The notes below the pieces were generated by a model. That model saw only the letters and a list, made by a program, of their open reading frames with translations. It was not told the DNA's origin and did no database searches. 32,255 nt of DNA from Phenylobacterium sp. CCH9-H3 (GTDB lineage: Bacteria > Pseudomonadota > Alphaproteobacteria > Caulobacterales > Caulobacteraceae): NCBI RefSeq assembly GCF_001557235.1, contig NZ_LSJI01000076.1, forward strand, positions 1-32,255, in the 5' to 3' direction. Position numbers and translations under genes: made by a program. Shown here piece after piece: positions 15,764-23,142 of this stretch. Every line of letters starts with the position of its first letter. Positions within the stretch are counted from its first letter, which is position 1.

Positions 15764-16543
15764 TCAGACCGGCCCCAGAACCCGCTCGTGGATTCGCGCG
15801 CGCAGGTCCGCATCGACGCCCAGCACGGCCTCGGCGTAGGCGTCCACCGAGCCGTGCTCGGCGCGAATGGAGTCGAAGAAGGCGTCGAGAAAGGCGGGAT
15901 AGACCGAGGCCGCCACCCGCATGGCCTCGTCCGTGGGCCGCCGCCCGGTCACGCGCTCCACGAAATCCGCCCCATGGACGATCTTCCGCTGGATGCGGCT
16001 CTCGTCGTTGGTCAGCAGGTAGTCCGCCAGCATCTCCTCGTAAGGCACGCCGGCGAGGTGGTGCACCAGGGCGCAGGCCACGCCGGTTCGGTCCTTGCCC
16101 GCCGCGCAGTGCACGACCACGGCGCCCTCGCCGTCCGCGATGTGCCGGAACATCCGCCGGAACACCTCGATGTGCCGCGGCTCGAACGCGTGCAGCCGGT
16201 AGTGCGACAGCGTGCTCTCGTACCACCACTCGGCGGTCAGGGAGGCGGTGTGCAGGGCCTCCACCCAGTCCGGCGTCACCGACGGCGCATCGCTCTCGAT
16301 CACCTCGCCGGCGAAGCCGTCCCAGCGCCGGGCGGGCTCGCGCGCGCGTTCCGAGGGTTGGCGAAGGTCGGCGATCGCCCCGACCCCCAGGGCGCGCAGG
16401 CGCTCCAGGTCGGCGTCGGTGGCAAGGCCATGATGCCCCGACCGGAACAGCTGCCCGCGCGTCAGGCCCCGCCCGCACGCGGTCGCATAGCCCCCGAAGT
16501 CGCGGAAGTTCTCGATCGCCTCGAAATCGATGTGCCGGGTCAT
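15764..16543 (-). CDS. Tyrosine-protein phosphatase (DSP/PTP-like), paralogue 2
   Basis: 259 residues, starting MTRHIDFEAIENFRDFGGY and closely parallel to the next gene: same start, same HCAAGKDRTG active-site loop, same ADYLLTND segment and the same C-terminal HGSxDxY and LGxDxDLRxRxHxRxL pattern. The middle part (residues of about 90-130) differs most. The two arose by tandem duplication and have diverged well beyond recent copies. Both keep the catalytic Cys and Arg. Substrates are unknown and could be protein phosphotyrosine or lipids. Confidence 0.93.
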   Translation of the reverse strand: MTRHIDFEAIENFRDFGGYATACGRGLTRGQLFRSGHHGLATDADLERLRALGVGAIADLRQPSERAREPARRWDGFAGEVIESDAPSVTPDWVEALHTASLTAEWWYESTLSHYRLHAFEPRHIEVFRRMFRHIADGEGAVVVHCAAGKDRTGVACALVHHLAGVPYEEMLADYLLTNDESRIQRKIVHGADFVERVTGRRPTDEAMRVAASVYPAFLDAFFDSIRAEHGSVDAYAEAVLGVDADLRARIHERVLGPV

Positions 16544-16618
16544 GACGACACCCTACCCAGTCTCGCCACGCCCCGCGAAGTGGAGAAACCGAGGAGACTC
16601 CGCGCAACGCGCGTCGTC

Positions 16619-16843
16619 TCAGTCCGCCGGCAAGTCCGCAAGGCTGAGACCGATCCGGAACAGGCTGTAGCCGTCGCGCATCACGTCCTGCCGGACCTGA
16701 TCGTTGACGTCGGCCTCGTCCCGGATCCGCGTGTCGCGCCAGTCGGCCTCGATGGCCGCCGGCGGGAACGGCCGATCCGCACGCACCACCAGCCGGAACG
16801 CCGGATGGCGCCGATGCACGAGAAATCGGTAGCGCGCGCTCAC
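16619..16843 (-). CDS. Small unknown protein translationally coupled to amn
   Basis: 74 residues from a GTG at 16843 that overlaps the amn TGA in the sequence GTGA. The protein is charged: RYRFLVHRRHPAFRLVVRAD, PAAIEADWRDTRIRDEADVNDQV and RDGYSLFRIGLSLADLPAD. No transmembrane segment, signal or known motif is seen. The overlap with amn and sensible amino-acid composition argue that it is real. I do not recognise the family. The frame remains open upstream inside amn in another frame, which is ordinary for this GC content. Confidence 0.7.
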   Translation of the reverse strand: MSARYRFLVHRRHPAFRLVVRADRPFPPAAIEADWRDTRIRDEADVNDQVRQDVMRDGYSLFRIGLSLADLPAD

Positions 16844-18285
16844 CGGAACGGCGGCTCGTCGAAGCTGCGCAGCTTGCGCGAGTGGAGGCGAGCGCCCTCC
16901 TGCTTCAGCAGGTCGATCGCCGCCAGCCCGATCTGCAGGTGCTGGCCGATGGCGCGGTCGTAGAAGGCGTTGGCCTGGCCCGGCAGCTTGATCTCGCCGT
17001 GCAGCGGCTTGTCCGACACGCAGAGCAGCGTCCCGTACGGCACCCGGAACCGATAGCCCTGGGCGGCGATGGTGGCGCTCTCCATGTCGATGGCCACGGC
17101 GCGGCTCTGGTTGAACCGCAGGGCGCTGGACGAGTACTTCAGCTCCCAGTTCCGGTCGTCGGTGGAGACCACCGTGCCGGTCCGCAGGCGCCGCTTCAGG
17201 ATGTCGCCGGTCTCGCCGGTCACCTGTTCCGCCGCCCCGTTCAAGGCGAGCTGGACTTCCGCCAGCGGCGGGATCGGGATCTCGGGCGGCAACACCTTGT
17301 CCAGCACGTGGTCGTCGCGCAGGTAGGCGTGGGCCAGGACGTAGTCGCCGATCTTCTGGCTGCCGCGCAGGCCGCCGCAGTGGCCGATCATCAGCCAGGC
17401 CTGGGGCCGCAGCACCGCCAGGTGGTCGCAGACCGTCTTGGCGTTGGAGGGGCCGACCCCGATGTTCACCAGGGTGATGCCGCCCCGGCCCGGCGCCATC
17501 AGGTGATAGGCCGGCATCTGGTGCTTGCGCCAGGTGCCCGCCGCGACCGCGGCTTCCGGGTTCGGCGTGTCGGGCGTCACCATCACGTGGCCTGCCGCCG
17601 ACAGCGCCGTGTAGGGGCCGCCCGCCTGTAGTTGCTTGCACCCCCACGCCACGAACTCGTCCACATAGCGGTGGTAGTTGGTGAACAGGATGTACTGCTG
17701 GGTGTGCTCTGCCGGCGCGCCCGTGTAGTGGGCCAGCCGCGCCAGCGAGAAGTCGGTCCGCAGGCCGTCGAACAGGGCCAGGGGCCGAGGCTCGTCGCCC
17801 ACGCCGATCCAGGCCCCGTCAGCCACCTCGTCGCCGATGAACGCCAGTTCGGTCGTGGGGAAGTGCCGGGCGATCTCCACCGAGCTGATGTCGGCCATGG
17901 CCATGTCGGCCGGGTCCAGCACGTAGGGGAACGGGATCTCCTGGGTCGAGCGGGCGACCTCGAGCGTGATGTCGAAATCCTCCTGCAGCAGGGTCAGCTG
18001 CTCGACGAGATAGTCGCGGTAGAGGTCCGGGCGGGTGACGGTGATCGCGTAGTGGCCCGCCGCCGGCAGGCGCGCGAAAGCCCGGCTCGTGCGCGGATAG
18101 GGCAGGCCCGGCGGCCAGGCCAGCCGAAGCTCCGGATAGACGAAGGCGCCGCCCCGCCGCACGGCTGGGTCGGGCGGCGGTCCGCCGGACAGGAAGGATT
18201 TCAGGGCGGTGCGGAGAGACTCGACGCTTTGGCGGTACTCAGTCTCAAGCCGATCGACGATGCCGGCTGCTTCTTGTTTCTTCAT
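16840..18285 (-). CDS. amn: AMP nucleosidase
   Basis: 481 residues, nearly the length of E. coli Amn. Hydrolyses AMP to adenine and ribose 5-phosphate. The N-terminal domain contains GGAFVYPELRL and TRPDLYRDYLVEQLTLL; the C-terminal nucleoside-phosphorylase-like domain contains NIGVGPSNAKTVCDHLAV, GHCGGLRGSQKIGDYVLAH, AIDMESATIAAQGYRFRVPYGTLLCVSDKPLHGE and the ending FDEPPFR, all typical of Amn. The ATG at 18285 is chosen because the frame upstream is antisense to the symporter gene. It is divergent from that symporter with 102 bp between, and overlaps a small gene at its stop. Confidence 0.96.
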   Translation of the reverse strand: MKKQEAAGIVDRLETEYRQSVESLRTALKSFLSGGPPPDPAVRRGGAFVYPELRLAWPPGLPYPRTSRAFARLPAAGHYAITVTRPDLYRDYLVEQLTLLQEDFDITLEVARSTQEIPFPYVLDPADMAMADISSVEIARHFPTTELAFIGDEVADGAWIGVGDEPRPLALFDGLRTDFSLARLAHYTGAPAEHTQQYILFTNYHRYVDEFVAWGCKQLQAGGPYTALSAAGHVMVTPDTPNPEAAVAAGTWRKHQMPAYHLMAPGRGGITLVNIGVGPSNAKTVCDHLAVLRPQAWLMIGHCGGLRGSQKIGDYVLAHAYLRDDHVLDKVLPPEIPIPPLAEVQLALNGAAEQVTGETGDILKRRLRTGTVVSTDDRNWELKYSSSALRFNQSRAVAIDMESATIAAQGYRFRVPYGTLLCVSDKPLHGEIKLPGQANAFYDRAIGQHLQIGLAAIDLLKQEGARLHSRKLRSFDEPPFR

Positions 18286-18387
18286 CGCGAGACTTATAGC
18301 GCCGGTCCGTGACGCTTGCGAATCTCCCGTGCTGGACGCGGGCGCGCTTCCCAGCGAAAAAGGCGCCCTGTCTTCCCTGGGGGCCGC

Positions 18388-19641
18388 ATGAATCGTCTCT
18401 TCACCGCCTTTGTCGTGGGCGCCATGTTGCTCGGCGTCCTCGTCGGCTACGCAGTCAATCAGTCGCTGCCGGCCGAGAGTGCGAAGGAGGTGGCCTCCAA
18501 CCTCTCGATCATCACCGACGTGTTCCTGCGCCTGATCAAGATGATCATCGCGCCCCTGGTGTTCACCACCCTGGTGGCCGGCATCGCCCACATGGGCGAC
18601 GCCTCCGAGGTCGGGCGCGTGGGCGTCAAGACGATAGGCTGGTTCATCCTGGCCTCGATCACCTCCCTGACCATCGGCCTCCTCATGGTCCATCTCATCC
18701 AGCCCGGCGCCGGGCTGTCGCTGGTGGCGCCGCCCGTGGACGCCTCTGCGGGGATCGACACCGCCAAGTTCACCCTGCGCGACTTCGTCACCCATCTGGT
18801 TCCGTCCTCGATCGTCGACGCCATGGCCCGGAACGAGATCCTGCAGATCGTGGTGTTTTCGGTGCTGGTCGGCACGGCCGTCTCGGCCATCGACGACAAG
18901 GCGCCGGCGGTGCTGAACCTGGTCGAGCAAGGCGCCGCCATCATGCTCAAAGTGACCGGCTATGTGATGAAGACCGCCCCGCTGGCCATCTTCGCCGCCC
19001 TGGCCGCCAGCATCGCCACCCAGGGCCTCGAGGTCCTGGCCACCTACGCCAAGTTCGTGCTCGGCTTCTACGCCTCGCTGGGCATCCTCTGGGGATTGCT
19101 GATCGCCGTGGCGATCCTCATCGTCGGCAAGCGCGCGCTGAAGCTGGTCGCCGCCCTTCGCAGCCCTGTGCTCCTGGCCTTCTCCACCGCCTCGTCCGAG
19201 GCCGCCTACCCGCGCACCCTCGAGGAGCTGCAGAAGTGGGGCGTCTCGCGCAAGGTGGCCAGCTTCGTCCTGCCGCTGGGCTATTCGTTCAACCTCGACG
19301 GCTCGATGATGTACTGCACCTTCGCGACGCTGTTCATCGCGCAGGTCTATGGGATCGAACTGACCATCGCCCAGCAGATCACCATGCTGGCCCTGCTGAT
19401 GGTGACGTCCAAGGGCATGGCCGGAGTGCCGCGCGCGTCGCTGGTGGTCATCGCCGCCACCCTCACCTTCTTCGACCTGCCCGAGGCCGGCCTGCTGCTG
19501 ATTCTGGCCGTCGACCACCTGCTGGACATGGGCCGCTCGGCCACCAACGTGGTCGGCAATTCGGTGGCCGCCGCGGTGGTGGCCAAATGGGAGAACCAGA
19601 TCGAGGAGCCGCCGGCCGAACCGGCGCCCGCCCGGGCCTGA
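18388..19641 (+). CDS. Dicarboxylate/amino acid:cation symporter (DAACS family)
   Basis: 417 residues, polytopic inner-membrane secondary carrier. The family's re-entrant loop appears as STASSEAAYPRTL, the TM7 motif as NLDGSMMY (residues 302-305 are NLDG, where glutamate carriers have NMDG) and the TM8 substrate site as D376, R383 and N387 in DHLLDMGRSATNVVGN. The Arg in TM8 fits an acidic substrate such as a C4-dicarboxylate or glutamate/aspartate. The ATG at 18388 has GGGGG upstream; an in-frame ATG at 18316 gives a poor N-terminus. A stable hairpin follows the stop. Confidence 0.93.
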   Translation: MNRLFTAFVVGAMLLGVLVGYAVNQSLPAESAKEVASNLSIITDVFLRLIKMIIAPLVFTTLVAGIAHMGDASEVGRVGVKTIGWFILASITSLTIGLLMVHLIQPGAGLSLVAPPVDASAGIDTAKFTLRDFVTHLVPSSIVDAMARNEILQIVVFSVLVGTAVSAIDDKAPAVLNLVEQGAAIMLKVTGYVMKTAPLAIFAALAASIATQGLEVLATYAKFVLGFYASLGILWGLLIAVAILIVGKRALKLVAALRSPVLLAFSTASSEAAYPRTLEELQKWGVSRKVASFVLPLGYSFNLDGSMMYCTFATLFIAQVYGIELTIAQQITMLALLMVTSKGMAGVPRASLVVIAATLTFFDLPEAGLLLILAVDHLLDMGRSATNVVGNSVAAAVVAKWENQIEEPPAEPAPARA

Positions 19642-19643
19642 AG

Positions 19644-19671
19644 GGGGCGCAGGCTATGGAGCCTGCGTCCT
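19644..19671 (+). terminator. Hairpin after the symporter stop codon
   Basis: CGCAGGCT (19648-19655), loop ATGG, AGCCTGCG (19660-19667), extended by four more pairs, two of them G-U. It begins 2 nt after the stop codon. There is no T run, so it may stabilise the 3' end or act with Rho instead of being an intrinsic terminator. Confidence 0.6.
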
Positions 19672-19757
19672 AACGTCCGGTAACCCTATGCTTTAACGCG
19701 GCGTTCGCCTCGTATGCGGAATGGTGTGGCCTTACGCAGGACCCACACAGACCGCCC

Positions 19758-21143
19758 GTGCCGCAACTGTCGAACCGCCTTTCCGAACTCGCCGCCCGCG
19801 TGGCCGAGCTGGAAGCCGAACGGGAGATGACCCTTCGGCTCGCGCAGACCGATTCCCTGACCGGCCTGGTCAACCGCGGCGCCTTCACCTCCGGCCTCTG
19901 CGAGCGCCTCGAGGCGGCGCGCGAAAACGGCGCCCAGGTAGGCCTGTTCGTCATCGACCTGGACCGCTTCAAACACCTGAACGACAGCCTCGGCCACCAC
20001 GCCGGCGACCTGCTGCTCGCCGAGCTGGGCCGCCGCCTGCGCGAGGACGCCGGGCCGGACGACCTGATCGCCCGGCTGGGCGGCGACGAGTTCGCCCTGG
20101 TCACCAGCGACGTCGACGTGTCGGGCCGCGCCGAGCGCCTCCTCACGGTCCTGGGCCAGCAGCAGCTCATCTACGGCCGCGCGGTCGCGCCCGGCGGCTC
20201 GGTCGGCGTGGCGGTCTTCCCGCAGGACGCGCAGGACGCCGCCGACCTGCAACGCTTCGCTGACATGTCGCTGTACCGCGCCAAGTCCGACGGCGGCCGG
20301 CGCTGGTCGCGCTTCGACGCCGCGCTCCGCGAGGAGAGTGAGCGCCGCCGCACGCTGGAAGACGAGCTGCGCCGCGCCATTCCGGCCGGCGAGATCGAGC
20401 CCTGGTTCCAGCCGATCATCGATTCCATGACCGGCCGCATGGTGGGCGTCGAGGTCCTGGCCCGCTGGCGCCACCCCGAGAAGGGCCTGCTGGCCCCCGG
20501 CGCCTTCGTACCCATGGCCGAGGAGCTGGGCCTGATCCGCGCCATCGACGAGGCGGTCTTCGAGGCCGCCTGTGCGCGCACCGCGCCCTGGGTCGCGGAA
20601 GGCCTGATCGAGTCGGTGGCCTGCAACGTCTCGCCGCGCGACCTGCTGGACCCCGCCTTCTCCCGCAAGCTGATCGGCCGCCTCTCGCGCACCGCCCTGC
20701 CGGCCACGGCCCTGACCGTCGAGATCACCGAAACCTTCCTGCTGCAGGACCTCGCCCTGTCGCGCCGGCACATCGAGCGGCTGGCCGCCAAGGGGGTCAA
20801 CGTCGCCCTCGACGACTTCGGCACCGGCTATTCCAACCTGCGCGCCCTGATGCACCTGCCGATCCAGACGGTGAAGCTGGACCGTTCGCTGATCGACGAC
20901 GTCGGCCGAGACAGCCGGGTGTCCAAGCTGGTGGCCTCCCTGCTGCACGCCGCCCGCTCGCTGGGCGTGCGGATCGTCGCCGAGGGGGTCGAGAACGAAA
21001 GCCAGGCTCTCTTCCTGCGCTCGGCCGGCTGCGAGCGGATGCAGGGCTATTTCTTCGCCCGCCCCATGCCCGCCGACGCCATGGAAGCGCTGCTGCGCGA
21101 GTCCAACACGCCGGCCGCCCCGCGCCTCGCCGTCGCGAGCTGA
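19758..21143 (+). CDS. GGDEF-EAL domain cyclic-di-GMP protein
   Basis: 461 residues. After a short N-terminal coiled-coil helix (residues of about 5-28) comes a GGDEF domain with intact RLGGDEF (GGDEF at 108-112) and no RxxD inhibitory site (GPDD stands there). The EAL domain follows with the signature as EVL (232-234) and all main catalytic residues present: N290, E322, D352 and D353 in DDFGTGYS, K373, E409 and Q429. It should therefore be able to hydrolyse c-di-GMP; cyclase activity is possible but unproven. There is no sensor domain and no membrane segment, so it is cytoplasmic. The start is a GTG with a weak ribosome site. Confidence 0.93.
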   Translation: MPQLSNRLSELAARVAELEAEREMTLRLAQTDSLTGLVNRGAFTSGLCERLEAARENGAQVGLFVIDLDRFKHLNDSLGHHAGDLLLAELGRRLREDAGPDDLIARLGGDEFALVTSDVDVSGRAERLLTVLGQQQLIYGRAVAPGGSVGVAVFPQDAQDAADLQRFADMSLYRAKSDGGRRWSRFDAALREESERRRTLEDELRRAIPAGEIEPWFQPIIDSMTGRMVGVEVLARWRHPEKGLLAPGAFVPMAEELGLIRAIDEAVFEAACARTAPWVAEGLIESVACNVSPRDLLDPAFSRKLIGRLSRTALPATALTVEITETFLLQDLALSRRHIERLAAKGVNVALDDFGTGYSNLRALMHLPIQTVKLDRSLIDDVGRDSRVSKLVASLLHAARSLGVRIVAEGVENESQALFLRSAGCERMQGYFFARPMPADAMEALLRESNTPAAPRLAVAS

Positions 21144-21208
21144 TCTTCCATACGCGTACGAAATCCCCATATAGCCGTCAGGGCCTTTGAGGGTCCCCGG
21201 AACGTCAT

Positions 21209-22153
21209 ATGGAGATCATGCGCAACCACCTTCGCACCTTCACGCTGCTCGCCGTCCTGACCGCGCTGTTCGTCGGCGCGGGTTACATGATCGGCGGCGC
21301 GACGGGCATGCTGATCGCCCTCCTGTTCGCCGGCGCGATGAACCTCGTCAGCTACTGGAACGCGGACAAGATCGTGCTGGCCATGTACCGGGCTGCGCCG
21401 GTCGACGGCTCGCACCCCGAGCCGCTGATCCGCGACTATGTGGCCGACGTCCAGGCGCTGGCGCAGCGGGCGAACATGCCGGTCCCCAAGATCTATGTGA
21501 TCGACCAGGACCAGCCGAACGCCTTCGCCACCGGCCGCGACCCGCAGCACGCGGCCGTCGCCGCCACCCGCGGCCTGCTCGCCATGCTGGACCGCCGCGA
21601 GATCCGCGGCGTGATGGCGCACGAGCTGGCCCACGTGAAGCATCGCGACACCCTGACCATGACGGTCACGGCCACCATCGCCGGCGCCATCGGCGCCCTG
21701 GCCAACTTCGCCTTCTTCTTCGGCGGCCGCGACGAGGAGGGCCGCCCCACCGGCCTGATCGGCGCCATCGTCATCGCGGTCCTCGGCCCGATCGCGGCCG
21801 GCCTGGTCCAGATGGCCATCAGCCGCGGCCGCGAGTACGAGGCCGATCGCACGGGCGCCGAGATCTCGGGCGATCCCGCGGCCCTGGCCTCGGCCCTGCA
21901 GAAGATCGAGGCCTACGCCAAGGGCGGCTACTTCAACCCCGACGCCGAGCGCAATCCAGCCACGGCGCACATGTTCATCATCAACCCGCTGGCCGGCGGC
22001 AAAGGGGACAGCCTGTTCTCCACCCACCCGGCCACGCACAACCGTGTCGAGGCGCTGATGAACATGGCGGGCCAGGTCCGCGCCGCGGTCCCGGGCCGCC
22101 GCGCCACCGCCGTGCCGGTCACCCCCGCGCGCCGCCTGGGCCCCTGGTCCTAA
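21209..22153 (+). CDS. htpX: HtpX-type membrane zinc metalloprotease
   Basis: 314 residues. Membrane-quality-control protease of the inner membrane (M48B). Two N-terminal membrane segments (residues of about 8-25 and 28-48) precede [10 protein letters not shown], the zinc site, then two more hydrophobic segments and the third ligand in [10 protein letters not shown]. The Pro- and Arg-rich C-terminal end is not conserved. Two starts are possible, ATG at 21209 or 21218; the first is given. Its stop is 3 bp from the stop of the convergent DUF6607-like gene. Confidence 0.95.
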   Translation: MEIMRNHLRTFTLLAVLTALFVGAGYMIGGATGMLIALLFAGAMNLVSYWNADKIVLAMYRAAPVDGSHPEPLIRDYVADVQALAQRANMPVPKIYVIDQDQPNAFATGRDPQHAAVAATRGLLAMLDRREIRGVMAHELAHVKHRDTLTMTVTATIAGAIGALANFAFFFGGRDEEGRPTGLIGAIVIAVLGPIAAGLVQMAISRGREYEADRTGAEISGDPAALASALQKIEAYAKGGYFNPDAERNPATAHMFIINPLAGGKGDSLFSTHPATHNRVEALMNMAGQVRAAVPGRRATAVPVTPARRLGPWS

Positions 22154-22156
22154 GGG

Positions 22157-23137
22157 CTACTTCAGCGACGCCAGCGGCCGGCTCTTCTCGCCGCCGGCGA
22201 TCAGCGTCCTGGCCTCGGCGATGGCGCTCGCCGGGGTCATCTTGCCCGCCGCCACCTCGTCGGCCAGGCCCATCAGCTTCGGCCCGACGATGGAGCCGTT
22301 CTCCGCCTCCTCCGTCACGGTGACGCCGCCGCCCTTCTGGATGGCGCGATCCCAGGCCGCGCGCACCTCGGCCCAATAGCCCTTGGTGGCGTTCCAGTAG
22401 TCGTCCGCCGCCTTGGCCTGGAACCGGTCCGAGCGGGAATAGGTGTTCAGCACCACCTCGTGGACATAGGTCACCGGCTTGCCGTCCTTCAGGCCCAGCT
22501 TGGCGTTGTCCTGCTCGTGCACCCACCCGTCGGGCGTCAGCGCGTGCCGGTTCCAGCCGGCGTACCAGGCATAGACCGGCTTCCTCACCGCATCGCGGCG
22601 GGCCAGCGGTCGCAGGGTGCGCTCGCTCTGCCACCGGGCGACGCCGCCCTCGTAGACCCACCTGCCGACGCCGCCGTAGCGGGGGCTGTCGTCGGTCTGC
22701 CAGACGGTCTGCGACCAGGCCCCCTTGCGCGCCTCGGCCGGCAGCGGCTTCAGCTTCCAGGTGTTGGCGGTCTCGTACGTCAGGAGGCTGGCCGGCTGGT
22801 ACGTCCAGTCCTGCCGCCAGTGCTTGACGATCATCGGCTTGCCGTCGTCGTCCACCACCAGGATGTGCTGCAGGCTGATGAAGTCGCCGCGGTCCTCGAT
22901 CACCCGCACCGCCTCGTAGCCGCCGCTGTGCTTCTCCGGCAGCGGCTTGTAGTCGGCGACGAAGGGCACGGTCTCGCGCATGTCGAAATGCACGCGATAG
23001 TCGCCGGCCATGGCCAGGATCGAGGCCCGGTCCCGCTCCGGCGCCTTGTCGGCGGCCACGGCCCAGGCCGGCGCGGTCAGGCTGAACGCCAGGGCGATTG
23101 CGATGCAGTTGCGGCGAGTGGTCATGGCCATGTCCAT
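22157..23137 (-). CDS. DUF6607-like periplasmic protein, partner of the TonB receptor
   Basis: 326 residues with a signal peptide (basic start, hydrophobic stretch, AWAVAADK near residues 24-31). Mature protein begins DRASILAMAGDYRVHFDMRETV, followed by SGGYEAVRVIEDRGDFISLQH, VKHWRQDWTYQP, GGVGRWVYEGGV, HALTPDGWVHEQDNAKL and ADDYWNATKGYW. From memory these match the family DUF6607, whose function is not established. It begins 5 bp after the TonB receptor stop, and its GAGG ribosome site overlaps the end of the receptor gene, so it is coupled to it and probably co-regulated by iron. A role in handling or sensing the imported ligand is inference. Confidence 0.85.
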   Translation of the reverse strand: MDMAMTTRRNCIAIALAFSLTAPAWAVAADKAPERDRASILAMAGDYRVHFDMRETVPFVADYKPLPEKHSGGYEAVRVIEDRGDFISLQHILVVDDDGKPMIVKHWRQDWTYQPASLLTYETANTWKLKPLPAEARKGAWSQTVWQTDDSPRYGGVGRWVYEGGVARWQSERTLRPLARRDAVRKPVYAWYAGWNRHALTPDGWVHEQDNAKLGLKDGKPVTYVHEVVLNTYSRSDRFQAKAADDYWNATKGYWAEVRAAWDRAIQKGGGVTVTEEAENGSIVGPKLMGLADEVAAGKMTPASAIAEARTLIAGGEKSRPLASLK

Positions 23138-23142
23138 CGTCC

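Noticed and set aside
14591..16963. 790-codon open frame on the plus strand
   Set aside because: It is antisense to the aminotransferase and both phosphatases, which have clear motifs. Long antisense frames are expected at this GC content, and the product is rich in Arg, His and Gly without any domain.
18286..19518. Upstream extension of the amn frame on the minus strand
   Set aside because: It is antisense to the DAACS symporter and has low-complexity Gly/Gln/Asp/His composition. Amn proper begins at 18285.
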